Shown here piece by piece: positions 1-12,867 of a stretch of DNA of 64,000 nucleotides. The notes below the pieces were generated by a model. That model had not been told where the DNA came from and searched no databases. It saw nothing but the letters and a program-made list of their open reading frames with translations. Position numbers and translations under genes: made by a program. Numbering within the stretch: the stretch's first letter is position 1; each line of letters starts with the position of its first letter. This stretch comes from Haliclystus octoradiatus (taxonomy: Eukaryota; Cnidaria; Staurozoa; Stauromedusae; Haliclystidae): positions 15,062,538 to 15,126,537 of the forward strand of contig OU744446.1 in NCBI GenBank assembly GCA_916610825.1, written 5' to 3'.

Positions 1-2
1 CT

Positions 3-605
3 GTTTTTTGCGAACGAGGACCTCCTGACGAATTGTTGTTGGATAACTATAGCATATTTAAATCGAAAGGTGTTACAAATTTATGCAAAGAATAGAATGT
101 AACGTTGACTCCGCGAGCGGCATACAAGGCTAGTGGAAATGGAATTATTGAGCGTAATTACCGTAGTATCAAGGTTATCGCTACTAGATCATCAATTTCG
201 ATGACTGGTGCTGTCTATTGGTATAACAATCTGCCCACTAAACAACGTGATGTCCCTCCTGCAGAACGCATATATATATTCAAGCCAAGACTAAATTTAT
301 CGAAACGTGATATTGTTTCAGAATTATTTAATGTTATTTTTCCTGTTGGTTGTCCTGTTTGGGTAAAACCGGATCAAAGTGTACGCTGCTTTCGTCGCTG
401 GTTGAAAGGAATTATTATTCAACAAGTTTCTAACCTCAAAGCAAAAGTTTTGATTATTGACCATGTTTCTTTGAGACATATATCACATTTACGAATGCGT
501 AGAGAAGATGATAATATTAATGATAATGATAAACACAGTAGCCTAATGCAGATGATTATGAACCTCTGTCAGAGTTTTCTGATGATAGCAAATGTGATAA
601 TTTAG
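3..605 (+). pseudogene. Gypsy-type retrotransposon integrase, C-terminal part, broken
   Basis: The translation runs from the left edge and resembles the C-terminal half of an LTR-retrotransposon integrase: PPDELLLDN, then TPRAAYKASGNGIIERNYRS, then a stretch ending in PAERIYIF and a later basic region (WVKPDQSVRCFRRWL) like the small C-terminal integrase domain. The GNGIIER segment holds the glutamate expected for the third catalytic acid of the DDE core. The first two acids would lie outside the window. A TAG at 93-95 interrupts the frame between two well-conserved blocks, so this copy is dead. It is followed by a polypurine run and a likely 3' LTR. Assignment to Gypsy rather than another LTR group is by motif memory only. 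Confidence 0.7.
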
Positions 606-776
606 ATGAAAGTATTGATGATGCAATTGTCAATGACAACAATGCCAATATAGATGTTAACGATGATGCGAAGACCTGCTTGGTTGAATGATTTTGAATA
701 AAATAATAAATTAGAAAATTAACAGTTAAGATTTTGTTAAAATCTAGGTGTAGATTTCTTGGAAATCTAGGTGGGG

Positions 777-1108
777 TGTAAGAGTTAATTTTATTATGCC
801 CCATTTATGTTTTAGCCTCGTTTGTAATTCATCACTTCTTGAGTTTTTAAGCAAGCAGATTTCGTTGGCTTTCGCTTGTGCAGCACGTGTCTCATTTCTG
901 TCTTCATACTCTTCGTTTTTAATCTGTTCTTACTTATGGCTGCTGAAATTTTCTCTCGCTCCAATTGAAAACTTCTTCTGTACATATAATCTCACATTCC
1001 CAATCAAAATAAAGCAACATAATCCCGCATGCCCTATACTTTGCTCAGTTTAAGTCCATTCTAGGTGGCCCTGGCAGGATGTATATCATGATCGGTTGAC
1101 AATTACCA
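777..1108 (+). repeat. Putative 3' LTR of the Gypsy-like element
   Basis: A purine-rich run (AGGTGGGG, 769-776) is followed at once by TG, as expected for a polypurine tract beside a 3' LTR. The segment has an AATAAA signal near 1006 and could end in CA at 1108. The 5' LTR is outside the window, so the boundaries cannot be tested here. Confidence 0.4.
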
Positions 1109-1130
1109 TCATCATCATCATCATCATCAT
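1108..1130 (+). repeat. (ATC)n microsatellite
   Basis: Seven to eight perfect ATC units directly after the presumed LTR end. Confidence 0.9.
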
Positions 1131-2629
1131 GATTGATTCAATGTAGACATTTTGTAGATGCCATTGCGGGAGTGTGTCACTCTGATGCGTTCTTAGTGGA
1201 GAACTGGTTTTGAAAAGGATTGGAAAGCAAAGGAGGAGCTAACTTGAATTTTTGTTGGCTGATGTGATATTATTTTGCCATTGACTGGCAGCCAACCAAG
1301 TTAGTCAAGCATGTAGGAGATGAAAATAAAGTAGGCGAGTAATTGGAATGGCACTACGGAAGGCATCCATACCACTCCTGCTATTTCTGGAAGAGTGGCC
1401 TTTTTCATTTTGCTGAGACCATTGATGGCAGATGCTCTTTAGTGATATTAGCTGTGACACTGCAGATCAATTTCAACAGATTTCATGGCAGATAGGCCTC
1501 CACCGTCAGTGCGCAACGAAAACGATGCGCAACAGCTACTTGCAATTCAATTCCCTCTAAACCATTCCGTGGCATCCACCATCCTTTGTTTTTGTTCCAT
1601 AGTGTAGTGGATTTTATGTACGTTACGCCGGGGCCGTGATCGGATATACCCGGTATCCCTAAGCTTAATTTTTGAAAACTTAGCGTAATCTGCTGGGATT
1701 TTTCTATAGATTTCAACTCAATGTTCGCCTATTTTGGCCTATTTTGAAAGTGACTTAGCGTGATGTAAATTGGCGTCCGAGACTCCGAGTGAGTCGATTA
1801 AGCTTTTTCATATACATTATTTAATGACGCATGGAATGAGTAACTCACCCTCGTGAAGCTGCCCTATCCGACGTAATTTCTGTGGAGAACGAAATTCATT
1901 TCTCTGCCGGGGCTCTGCACTTCCAATACATGCCATTTGTCAGTACCAAAACAGATAAACACACATCGTAAAATCTACATCTTTAACGCCATTATGATTG
2001 AGATGAGTCCCTTAGTAACATACTAGTGCGCAGGCGCAGTAACTTGATTTGTCTCCACTGCTTTATTTCACCTCATTATTGAATGGGTCTCATACTTTCC
2101 GTTTGATGATTAGCTCTGGTCTTCGCTCATACACGAATAAATCTTTCGCCTTTTACTAAAGATTTCCGTGGGTGAGGACAACAGAATGAGCCTATAGGCG
2201 AATTTTTCGTGGCCCTGCTATTAGCGGGGCACCCTTTATAATTGAAAGAAATGATTGTACCTGAAGTTGTGAGCAACATTAGCAATCCAGAATGTCGTTG
2301 ACCCATTTCCTTAGAAAATAGATAGGCTGAGCCAGACTTATCTATAAGGGATGATTAGTTACTAACAGATGGCTCCAGGTTGACCATGAAATATATCTGA
2401 ACAGTTGCAGTGTTATTTTGTGATGTTTGTTTACGGGCAAATGTGAAGGATGTCCGCCTTCCTCTACCAAAACCACGTGGTCTTACAAATAGAAGAGATC
2501 GTATGGCACGCAAAACAGGTGCAATTAATAAGTGGATTGACACACGCTTCAAGTTTTCAAAATGTCATTCGTTAAACATAATTATGCAAGGTTAATTTTT
2601 ATTATGGAAACATCGTTATCATTTTAAAA
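1131..2629. other. Intergenic, no gene recognised
   Basis: Only short open frames occur. One at 2410-2595 (+) is rich in basic residues (RLPLPKPRGLTNRRDR) but has no recognisable partner exon or domain. I see no repeat structure with clear ends. Confidence 0.4.
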
Positions 2630-3196
2630 ATGAATTCTCAACGAATTATGTCACCAAAGTTGATAGCAGAAGAAGACGATAATGATGGTGATAATAAAAA
2701 CGGGAAAACAACACGTTTTTATGGCTTGAAATTCTTGAAAGAAATTAACTGTAAAGGAAAGGCATCATATGAGGATGAAACAGAACGTGAATTTGGAAAT
2801 TGGATGAATATTTACGCGTGTGTTTGTATAGTAATTATGTTGTCTGGTGTAGTAATTATCATTTGTGAACATTTATCAACGAGATATAAGAAAACTATTC
2901 CTATCAATAACACCTTTTATTCATCAACAGTCATCATTGGAATGAGTTTAGTTTGTGGTGGAGGTGTAGCTCTGATTGGTGGGCTGTTAGCTCCTTCTTG
3001 TTATCGATTGGTTGAGAGATTATTAGCGAAAACAGATGGATACAATATGGCACCGTCGGAAGAAGAACATGCAGTTCTTGCTTACTTAACAAAAAGTAAG
3101 ACTCGAAAATCAAAACAGTATCAGAAACAGGAACAAGCTGATGTTTCCATGGTAAATATCTTACCAGTACAGCATCTGAGTCAACAGAGAAAATAG
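2630..3196 (+). CDS. Possible intronless gene, two-helix membrane protein of unknown function
   Basis: A 188-codon frame opens with ATG in an A-rich context and closes with TAG. I do not recognise the family. The N-terminus (residues 1-58) is hydrophilic with an acidic run (EEDDNDGD). Two hydrophobic segments follow: about 60-80 (YACVCIVIMLSGVVIIIC) and about 99-122 (STVIIGMSLVCGGGVALIGG), joined by a short basic loop. The C-terminal 65 residues are charged and Lys/Gln-rich. This gives a hairpin topology with both tails on one side, if it is a real protein. It lies about 600 bp upstream of EIF2S1 on the same strand. A weak ATTAAA poly(A)-type signal sits near 3290. It could also be the last exon of a longer gene. 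Length, helix pattern and absence of repeats favour a real coding sequence, but nothing proves it. Confidence 0.5.
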   Translation: MNSQRIMSPKLIAEEDDNDGDNKNGKTTRFYGLKFLKEINCKGKASYEDETEREFGNWMNIYACVCIVIMLSGVVIIICEHLSTRYKKTIPINNTFYSSTVIIGMSLVCGGGVALIGGLLAPSCYRLVERLLAKTDGYNMAPSEEEHAVLAYLTKSKTRKSKQYQKQEQADVSMVNILPVQHLSQQRK

Positions 3197-3821
3197 CATG
3201 CAAATACAAACATCCGAATATATTTTTTAGTCCATTAGACGTACATATATTCAGTATAATATATAAACTGTAAACAGCTCATGGTATATATTAAATATAT
3301 TCATGTAACAGAATACTCTTAAACATTGACAGAATTTCGTGTACAATTGAATGATTATATTGAAGTTGCAAAATTATTTTCCTATTTCACTTTTGCTTTG
3401 ATAGTGTGTGCATAATTAATACATTATAGTCTATATAGAAGTTTCTATTTTTTGTCTCTCTTGTGTCCTCCATCCTCTATCCTCCATCCGATTATTTTCT
3501 TTCGATTCGCAATTCCATAGTTAGCCTGCGTCATAGACCAAAACATTTTGAGATTTTTTTTTAGATTCTTCTGAAAAACTTTCCTGTCCCTCTTTCTCAA
3601 ACTTCGCTTAATTCGAAGTATTCACGGTAGTAACGGTCAGCGGACAAATACAAATACTTATGCGTGCGATTACATCATTCTCTAACCCCTTCACGTGCCG
3701 TAGAAAATGGTGGCCATGGCGAACTGAATTTGCAATCATGTAGCCTCTAAACGACGCCTCCATTATAGAAGATCTTACTACACAATTGTCATTATTTTGT
3801 AATTTATAAAGAAATATCAAA
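3197..3821. other. Upstream region of EIF2S1
   Basis: No open frame or repeat is recognised. The promoter and 5' untranslated region of EIF2S1 should lie here. No TATA box or initiator can be named with confidence. Confidence 0.4.
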
Positions 3822-6800
3822 ATGCCGCTGTCTTGCCGTTATTATAAACAGCGTTATCCTGAAGTTGACGATGTTGTGGTCGTCAATGTCCGCAGCATTG
3901 CTGAAATGGGTGCTTATGTTCATCTAATGGAATATAAAAATATTGAAGGGATGATCCTGCTTAGTGAACTTTCAAGGAGACGTATTAGATCAATTAATAA
4001 ATTAATTAGAGTCGGAAGGAATGAATGTGTTGTTGTTATTCGTGTTGACAAAGACAAGGGTGAGTTATATCAGTTTAGGCTAAGCTAGCTAGATTTTTAT
4101 TCACAAAATTGTCCAAGTTGATTTCTAAGCTTCGTTGATTCACAAGCGGCTTGGTACACCCACGTCTTTCTAGTAATTCGCACCCTTAATTGACGCAACG
4201 AATGTCTATTATGAACGAACAGTAACTTATAAACATTTTGAAACATAAATAATGATAGTAAATTCATTGATAATTATAATAAATTCATTATCATTCATGA
4301 ACACTATCGAATGATGCTGCGAGGACTCAGACTTGCATAACCCGTACACCATGGTCCAACACAAGTTAGTGAACAAAAAATTATTTTAAAACACGACTGG
4401 GTTGTACTACATGATTCACACTAACAAGTTTGACTGAACGGGTTCCTGATGGACGAGGCAACAAGTGAAACATGCGATCAAGGATCTGTTGTCATCTACT
4501 GCGTATCTGTGATGATTCGCCGTAATGTAGTGTCGAGCAGTGATAATCCGCCGTGATCTAATGTCGAGCTGCATTGTGTTTTGGCAAGGCCGATGTGTCG
4601 TACCTTCCTGCTTGTCGTTGATTCCTGACGTCAGACAGGGGTTATCTATTGACCCCTGGTAGCAGTAGCTATGTATTTAAATGCTTGAGCTCTTTCTCAC
4701 GGGCTGCAGGTACCTTGATTTCATCTGTACGAGTTTAAATGATAGGATGTATGTTCTTATAAGTTAAAAGCCAGAATGTAACCCACAGATTCACAAGGAA
4801 GGACGGATTATAGCCAACTTCAAACGCTGAATGTATGAGATATCTCCGGCTTCTAAATTATTGTAAATTACTGCATCCCTCAACATAGATGACATCCTGC
4901 ATTCAACGTCCAAGAAAAAGTTTTACCTCCTAGATCCTAATCTGACAATCTGACATAATTATGTATGACCAATCCTAAAGCTGCAAGTCAGTCAGAATCC
5001 AAACAGATTCAACACACACCATATAGACGTTTTCATTCATAAATAGACCTATAGAATATGCTCAAATGTATTCTAGAATGCCTTGATGTATTATCCAGGA
5101 TATATTGATTTGTCAAAAAGAAGAGTATCACCTGAAGAAGTGAAAAAATGTGAAGAAAAATTCATGAAAGCTAAGACGGTATGTATCAATGTTAATTTTC
5201 CATTGTGGCATGTATTTTGAGCTTTGAAATTCTTGTTCTATCTATTCCTTAAATGTGTGCAAGATTAAATAACGGCACAATCCATAATGTTAATTCTCTT
5301 TATTATGATAAGGTAGGCCGTGTCTGCTGACATTACAGGGAGAGATGCTAAGGGCTACTATGGCCGTTAGTCGGAGCTCTTTGATACAACAGGCACGACC
5401 GTACAGTAAGATAGTAAGAGGCGAAAGAGATTGTTTACGTGTTACAGTTTACACACATATAGATTTACAGGAAATGATTAACAATAGACAAATATACGAT
5501 GACACGAATACAATATAAAACCACTACAAATGTAAAAGCATACATTGTGCTAGTCGTATAGGAGGGGTAGTCCTATGCTAATATTGATTGTGTCTGACGG
5601 GTGGACTGAGAAACGTTACAGACAGGAAATTATCTAACATATTTGTGACATAACTTCTCCTCATTTGATGCCACTGTGTACCGTTTGACCATTGAAGCAT
5701 ATTTGACTGAAATGGAATGAATTGTTATTGTCAAATTTGTATAGGCTAGTGGACACTTCTCAGCAGAGGCGTGTGTTGTAGAAGACCTTTAGCTTTTTCT
5801 TCCGTATTCATGTTGAGGTTTGACCTATAAATCAGGAAAGTTTCAAGTCCCTTCTGAATTTGCTGTAGGATTCCAGCATCCCTCCTAGAGGTCTGCATTT
5901 GATCAGAATACCTACTGGTAATCGAATGTTTGAATAATTTTGTAATCCAAATGAAAAATAATCAGAACATTTCAGATTCGGATTTGTTAATCCAATCCGA
6001 ACAAATCCGATTATTCAAAATTGGGAAAATTTCTTAGGAGTAAATATACAAAGTTTGAATTTGAATACTTTGATTTCTTGAATATATATGCATAGTGAAA
6101 GATCAAATGGTAGACTTCGGCCTAAATTAAGCCAGAAAAATATTTATATTTGATCAATATCTAAAAACGAGTAATTGTTAAAGAAGTTGTTAACGTTTTT
6201 AAGGAAATCCGATCTAACCTGAAATTGATTACAAGAAAAGCGATTCAAGCCTGACAAAAATCGTCATTGCAGACCTCTGATCTCCACTTTTGTCGTACCC
6301 TGATTGAGGTGCACATTACAGCAACCGAATTTGACAGAGATTTGGATGGCTGATGATATGAAATATGAAATAATGGTGGAATTTTCATCAATTTAGATGT
6401 GTATGAACTGAGATATTTAATAATAGTGTTGATTAACATTTTCTAACAATATACAGGTCAGCAGTATATTGCGCCACGTTGCTGAAGTTATTGGCTATCA
6501 AGAGGATGACGAATTATTAGAATTGTATGAAAAGACAGCATGGTTCTTTGACGAGAAGTACAAGGCAACAGGTGGTTCTTACGAAGCATTCAAACATGTA
6601 GTTAGGTAAGTCTGCAAGCTAATGTGTAATTTCTATTAGAAGAAACGTTTCTCAAACAATTTATTTAAATCAATAGTTTTTGGGTTGTTAAGTGATTATT
6701 GTGTATATCTCGGGTATTGGGAGACTGCTTGTTTACATGGAGAAGTATTTTCAATTTGATTTTAAATATGTTCTTCTTGTGCTTCTGCTTGGCCGATCAG

Positions 6801-9800
6801 TTCCCTTTAAAAGCTGCAGTATTGCAGGATGTCCGATCGACATTGACATCCAACGTTAGAAACTCTCTAAACTAAACATTTTTCACATTGTTCATCAGGG
6901 CTTGAAATAAGCGCCGGACATCGGACAATGTCCGGCATAAATTGCATTTTGACCGGCAAAGTCAGTCAGTCAATGGTCAAAGTTGTCCGTCAATCTTTTG
7001 AAATAATTCTGAGTTTTATTTAATGATTAAAATAAATCAAAAAGTAGAATAATTAATAACTTTAATAATATATAAAAGGAATGAATTCTCACATTTTAAG
7101 TATGGGTCTGCAACTCAATGCTATGTAAATTTTTAGCGTAGTCTAGCTAGTGTTGCTTCAAGGGCCTGTTAAAATAGCGTTATCTGTGCGGTTTCTTTGT
7201 TTTGTGCTCGCAAATGTTTGTTAATCACTCACACGCCCTATTCACAGTTGATTTACAGCCGCATCATTCAAAATTCTACTTCCTGTTTTAAATGTTTAAA
7301 ACTTTGTGAACTGCGATAAAGGAAGTTCTGTTTATATATTCTAGAAAACTGATACCATAAATCCAAAACCAAAATCCCAGCAACAAGCTATAAATGACTC
7401 AAAAGTCTCATACCAGTACCAGTTTTTCTACTTTGTCCGTATTTCTTTGAAAGTAGTATAATGATTATGTAGGTAAGACAAGCGATCTCAAAACAATAGT
7501 TTGCATGAATAGTTTATGTAATTCAAAGCTGAAGTGATCAAATTATGCTGAATTCTTTTGTTTGTTCAAGTGTGAAAGGTCAACACGTGAGTGTGAATGT
7601 CAATAACACGTGAGCAGTTTGAATGAATACAAAGCTACTGGGAGTAAAAGACTCGACCAACACTGAGAGATTATTTACATTATAAAACTCTTTAAAACAT
7701 AAAATAATTTATTTTATTTACAAACTAATGTGACAAATTTAGCAGAGCTACATATTCCATCATAGCTAGATCTTACTAGTTTTAAAATTGATTTTTCAAA
7801 CAAAACAAAATCAAATCAAATCAGAACCAAAAAGCCATAAATTTCCTAGATGTTTTTTTGGAGATATGTAATCATATTATTTATAAACAAACAAAATAAA
7901 ATCGATTCAAAACATTTTGAGAAATATTAACTATAATTTAAGCATAACTGAAGAACCTTTAATATACAGCGGAGGTAATTTAAAACCTTGAAAATCGAGC
8001 CCAAAAACATGGCCCTGCACCAAGAAATATGAAACCATGACAAACTTTCTTTTTGATTTAATCGAATTCTAGGCAGGCTCTTTACAACTATAATCATCAG
8101 CTAAAAGGAGAGATTAGGCATTAAGGACACACAATATATTAGACCCAAAAAAAAATTATATCAATATTTAACAATGAAAATTTGTCCGGCAAAGATCACC
8201 GTATGTCCGGCCAAAATGAGACTATGTCAGTCTACGTGTCCGGTGACCTAGCAAACGTTATTTCAAGCCCTGTTGTTCATTATTCTATCAGATTTTGAAT
8301 TGATGAAAAAGTGTCTAATTTCAAATACTGTAGGCCTATTACCAAGATATTATAATAGAACCAAGGTAGTCTAACTCAGATTTGTGTCTTAAGGAGTTTT
8401 AAACAGGCCATAGTATTATCTTACTTTCGTGAAAATCAACCAAATAAAATGTATTTAACATCCTCAAGTGTTGAATAATTCAAATTTAAAAACAACATCT
8501 TTGTCCGACTTCAATAACATCCTCAAAAATCTATCTTTGATGACCCAATATCGATCATTTCCAAACATTTCGATCCCTTTTGACACAGCAGAATCAATTC
8601 GATGATCAAACCAATCTTCAAAATAATATTGCAACTTTCATATTTTTAAGTTTTCCAGACTTGAATTACGCTCAATTGAAATTAAGCTCATTATTCGAAA
8701 TTTTTCTGGATTATTTGATCTTCAAATCAGGGGTCGACTTAAGATAGTCGAGCAAATACAGAGATTACTATAAAGCACCAGAATAAACATATATTTAGCA
8801 TGGTAAGGGCCAAGCTGTTATAGCTTAATAACATTGCTTCTTACTTATCATTTTATTTACGGCTCTGTATTCAAGTATTGTCATCCCAACTTCGATGTAT
8901 AGTGTCAAACTCGTGATGATATCGCAGCGTGTTTTAGACAAAAAAAAACGAAGTTGAAATGACAGTAAAGAGCTGTCAGTAGAATGATAAGTAAGAATCA
9001 ATGTTATTCTACCTTCACAGCTAAATATATTGTACTTGCACGGCTAAATACTTCATTATAATGCTTTAGTAATCTTCGTTTTTGTGAGGCCATAAACCCA
9101 CCATCGCAGCCATCATTTTGAAAGAAATGCAGGGCTTTGAGCGCTAATTGTCACTTGACAATAAATCCACGAAAAAAAGGTGTCTGCTGATTTGGAGAAC
9201 ATTTTGACACCTTATTGCATTGAGTTAGATGTTGAAGTGTTAAATAGTTTAATCAACGTCACCCATTTGTACATAAATAAAGTTATATTAAATATTATTA
9301 GTTTGCAATTGGTTGTGATGGAATGAAAAACTACAAAAGATTAGCAACAAGTTCTTTAAATCATTGGTTAATTGAGAAAAAAAGTTACCTTTGATTTGAA
9401 AAAGGCCTATTTTCGAAAAGGCCTAAAGCATTTGCTTATTCTGCTTACGCCTAAATCCGGCCCTGTTGGTACGGTATCACAGATATTGCAATCAACTGGA
9501 TCAAATACCACTCTAATCATGAAATTTCTATTTTTTTAGTGACCCAAGTATTTTAGACGAATGTAATTTAGATGAGCAAACAAAAGAGGCTCTTATCACA
9601 AATATCAACAGACGAATGACACCACAAGCTGTTAAAGTCAGAGCTGATATCGAAGTTGCTTGTTATGGCTATGAAGGGATTGATGCTGTGAAGAAGGCAT
9701 TAAAACAAGGGCTGAACTTATCAAGTGAAGAAATGCCTCTCAAGGTTTGTTTGAGTAATGTTGTAATAATGAATGTTGTGTTTATAGTTGAATGCTAGCA

Positions 9801-12800
9801 GCAACATCCTGAACATATTGACAAGTATCATTATCATAGGAAAATCTATCATTGCAGCAAGAATAATTGTTTATAATTATTTGAATATTCTAACACCTGT
9901 TTATTACTGTATCTTTTAATCCATCCTATTGTTTTTGAGCACTCGTGATATAACACAAATATTTGCAACGCCTAAATCTTCCCAAACCCTGCTTTCGGCT
10001 GTTCGACTTCTTCACTCAGTGTATTCATAATCTGTGAGCAGTTTGGCACAAACAGTCAGAACCTGCGAACGTAGTTCGCCGAAGTTAAGGAAAAATTCCG
10101 AAGTTTACTTTCATTTATTTCTTCTGCAATTCGAAGAAAACTAATTTTATCATCTTCATTTTTTGAATCCAAAGATCTTGCCTTCGGAAATGTTAAAAAT
10201 GAACAATAATCTCAAAAAATGTTGGAATTCGACTCAGAAAGTGATATTAAACAGCGAGAAAAGTTATTGTTTTGGCCATTTTCCCGCTTCATTTCCACGT
10301 GCTAACTGAAGCGTGATCAAGAAATGCCTCCACGGCTTCCTTTTTTTTCTAATTAGCATAACAAAGAGATGAGAAATGACAATTGAAAGCTGATCAAGAT
10401 GGCTGCTCAACACAAAACACGATCTCAAGAATCAGAAACTAGTGATCATTAAATGGCCTATACTTTCTGGTTGGAATAGAACAATTTACTTGAGCATACA
10501 GAGAAAATGATTGGGTTTAATTTCAATTTCTGCTTTTAATCAAACTCTCTTACTTTGATTACAAAGCATTGTTTTTTGAGAACTTTCAGCTTACAAAAAT
10601 GCATTCAGCTTAGTAGATATTCTGCTTGTAAAAGAATGAAAGTTTTATAGCAATAATTACAGTCCATACATCAAGTATATGCCATTTGGTTTAGTTTATT
10701 TATATAGTTTTGGAAATTACACTTAATTTTTGTTTGAATAACTATTCTGATTGTTAATTTGAACCTTTCCTAAAATAAATTCCTATGCACAAACTGATTT
10801 TGGATATTGGAAATGGAGTACAGACTACAGTTATCAAAAAAAAATCCGAAGGTTACATGTGATTGAAGGTTGGTTCGCCGAAGGCAAAACATTTTGTGCC
10901 ACCCTGTCTGTGAGGTTAATCGTAAATGAATTCTGTCTAGTGCAGTTTGGCATAGCATGCAGGTAGTTCTATGTTGATAGAAACACACAAGCTAATATGT
11001 ATTTGTAAACATTTATTTGATAAACAAAGTAACAGATTTCACGCATTAGCGCTATTTCGAATGTGTCACTGCACAAATTATACGGTTGAGTTTGAAAATT
11101 CTATATTTTAAACTGTATAAACATTTCACACATTTTAATTATGAGCATGATATTTCAACTGGAACTTCATTTACAGCAATTTCAACGTGATAATCTGTCA
11201 GTCTGAAAATATAGGTACTGCTACTATATTCACAAAAGCCTCTTTATAGACTACATATTTTATTTTCTTCCATTCATCAAAGCAAACAAATAATGGTTTG
11301 AAGTTCATCTTTTGTTTTGCTAAATACAAAAAGCTTGTCTGCTGCAGAAACAGTTTTTCGCTTCCTTCCATTTAATTAAGTAAGAATCAGCGATTCATAA
11401 GCAAAGATTAGATGGGACGCGATTCCTAGGAGAATACAACTACTGTAGTGTAAGATATTAAACTCGAAAATTGATTGCGATTTGGTTGAGGTATGCGCGA
11501 AGAAAGAAGCATCTACACAGATACAGATCAGGATAACTTGTGAAGGTGTTGAAAACTGAATTTTTCTGTTTGACTCCATTTCAGATCAATCTAATTGCTC
11601 CACCTCTGTATGTGATAACAACGACAACATTAGAACGTCAAGATGGTATTGATGCAGTACAAAAAGCAATTGATGCAATTAAAGAATGCATCATTGCTGC
11701 TGAAGGTCAATTCAGTGTCAAAATGGAGGTAAACAAAGTGCCCATTTGATTTTATAAAATGCTGTTAAAATTGCATTCATTCCTCCAGGGAAACTAAAAT
11801 CAGAGCTTTGAAGAAAAAATTAACGTTCATGGTAAAACATTTAGACCTGTGATTGCAACTCCCAAACTCTCCCAGCCCAACAGTCCTTTTCTTACATTGT
11901 GACGGATTAGGTATGCTATGTAATGGTTTATCTAAGAGGTCCCAGAAAAAAGCCCGAAGCCCAAAAGCGAGTCAAATAAATTATAGTTGAAAGGCGAAAC
12001 AGTTTCTTGCCTGTCATTTTTGACAAATTAAACATTGACTGCTGTTTGAGCAAAAAAAATCAAAATATCCAGGAGCATAAAAGGCAAAGGTGTGTTTGTA
12101 GATATACACATATGTATTGACATATATAAGCTAATGATTTGTTTTGTTTGTTTATTTGTTTGTTTGTTCGATTTAATTCACACATAATTTGAAAAGTTAA
12201 ATATATACAAAAAATAGTTAAACTATGTGAATCAGGCAAGTATTGGCTATTACAGCACTTACATAAAGCCTCATTTAGAAACATTTACAGAATTTGGATA
12301 AATCAATTAATTTCAGTTCATTTTTAAATAATTTTAAGGATTTAATAGATATAAGGGAATTTGGTAGGAAATTCCATGGCTCAATTACTCGTAATGAGAA
12401 GGAGTGGCAACGATAATCTTTTGTGTTTTGGGTTGATACGAATTTTAATTTTTACAATGTCCTCTTGTGTTGTATGGTGATGTGTCTAATTGGAACATGG
12501 TGTTCTTTGAAATGTCGACATACCCATATATGATTTTGTGGCACATACATAGGTCATAAATAATACGACGATACTCTAAAGTTGTAAATCTAATATCTTT
12601 AATCTATGATTATAATTGTTGTATGGAATTTTACATCGTTTGCAAATCAACTGCGTGAATAACTTTGATGAATAAATGCAATTATCATTGTCTTCCGTTC
12701 AGGCGAAAGTTGTTACAGATACAGATGAAGCTGAACTCACCAAACAATTACAACAACTGGAAGAAGAAAATCGTGAAATCGATGGTGACGACAGTCACGA

Positions 12801-12867
12801 CGAAATGCCAGACGAAGATGATGACGAAGAAGAAACGCCAACAACAACAACAACTGCTGCTGAATAG
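3822..12867 (+). CDS. EIF2S1: Eukaryotic translation initiation factor 2 subunit alpha (eIF2-alpha), six exons
   Basis: Coding exons read 3822-4059, 5099-5178, 6457-6605, 9540-9744, 11585-11728 and 12703-12867, all with GT-AG borders and consistent phases (1, 0, 2, 0, 0), giving 326 residues. The animal protein is usually about 315. eIF2-alpha is part of the eIF2 GTPase complex that delivers initiator Met-tRNA to the 40S ribosome in the cytosol. The N-terminal S1 RNA-binding domain has [13 protein letters not shown] and [15 protein letters not shown]; the serine at residue 51 is the conserved regulatory phosphorylation site for stress kinases. Exons 3-4 encode the helical domain ([43 protein letters not shown]). 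Exon 5 encodes the start of the C-terminal domain ([18 protein letters not shown]). Exon 6 ends in an acidic tail with a Thr run. All key segments are intact, so the gene looks functional. A possible AATAAA lies at 13934, about 1 kb past the stop. Confidence 0.97.
4510..4571 (+). repeat. Imperfect 31-bp tandem pair in EIF2S1 intron 1
   Basis: Two adjacent 31-bp units (4510-4540 and 4541-4571) match at 25 of 31 positions. The remainder of intron 1 (4060-5098) shows nothing recognisable. Confidence 0.75.
5886..6279. mobile_element. Short non-autonomous hAT-like element in EIF2S1 intron 2
   Basis: The ends are inverted: TAGAGGTCTGCA at the left and TGCAGACCTCTG at the right, which fits a CAGAGGTCTGCA terminus with one change. 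The 8-bp flanks (ATCCCTCC and ATCTCCAC) match at 5 of 8 positions, as for an old target duplication. The interior has no reading frame but does have A/T-rich palindromic runs. hAT is inferred from the CAG-type terminus and the 8-bp spacing. Confidence 0.6.
6896..8272. mobile_element. Non-autonomous hAT transposon with intact 8-bp target duplication, EIF2S1 intron 3
   Basis: The element begins CAGGGCTTGAAATAA and ends with its exact inverse TTATTTCAAGCCCTG. It is flanked by a perfect 8-bp direct repeat TTGTTCAT (6888-6895 and 8273-8280), the size made by hAT transposases. Further in, both ends repeat a TGTCCGG motif in opposite orientations. It is 1377 bp long with no long frame, so it must have moved in trans. 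Confidence 0.9.
8281..9539. other. Remainder of EIF2S1 intron 3
   Basis: AT-rich, without a convincing frame. An outward CAGGGCCGGATTTAGG-type terminus reads from near 9472 on the minus strand and may be the end of another decayed element, but no matching left end was found. Confidence 0.3.
9745..11584. other. EIF2S1 intron 4
   Basis: No coding sequence, transposon end or tandem repeat can be supported in this 1.8 kb intron. Confidence 0.5.
12060..12640 (-). pseudogene. LINE reverse-transcriptase C-terminal relic in EIF2S1 intron 5
   Basis: Read on the minus strand with frame changes, this encodes the end of a CR1/Jockey-type LINE ORF2: RLKILDLTTLEYRR, then [19 protein letters not shown], then [13 protein letters not shown]. 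The pattern 'SLRVIxxWNxLP' followed by 'LFKNEL' is the common C-terminal signature of these proteins. The 3' end in this orientation runs into an (AAAC)n-like tail near 12135-12170, as LINE insertions often do. It is 5'-truncated and not expressed as protein. Confidence 0.75.

Noticed and set aside
578..640. CTGATGA followed by GAAA, a possible hammerhead core
   Set aside because: No stem I, II or III can be paired; the words fall in a repetitive GATGAT-rich coding tail.
796..1053. 85-codon plus-strand frame in the presumed LTR
   Set aside because: No domain, and it lies wholly inside the likely LTR with its poly(A) signal.
8728..9474. A possible third hAT element with CAGGG-type ends in EIF2S1 intron 3
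   Set aside because: The ends match at only about 11 of 16 positions and the 8-bp flanks do not agree.
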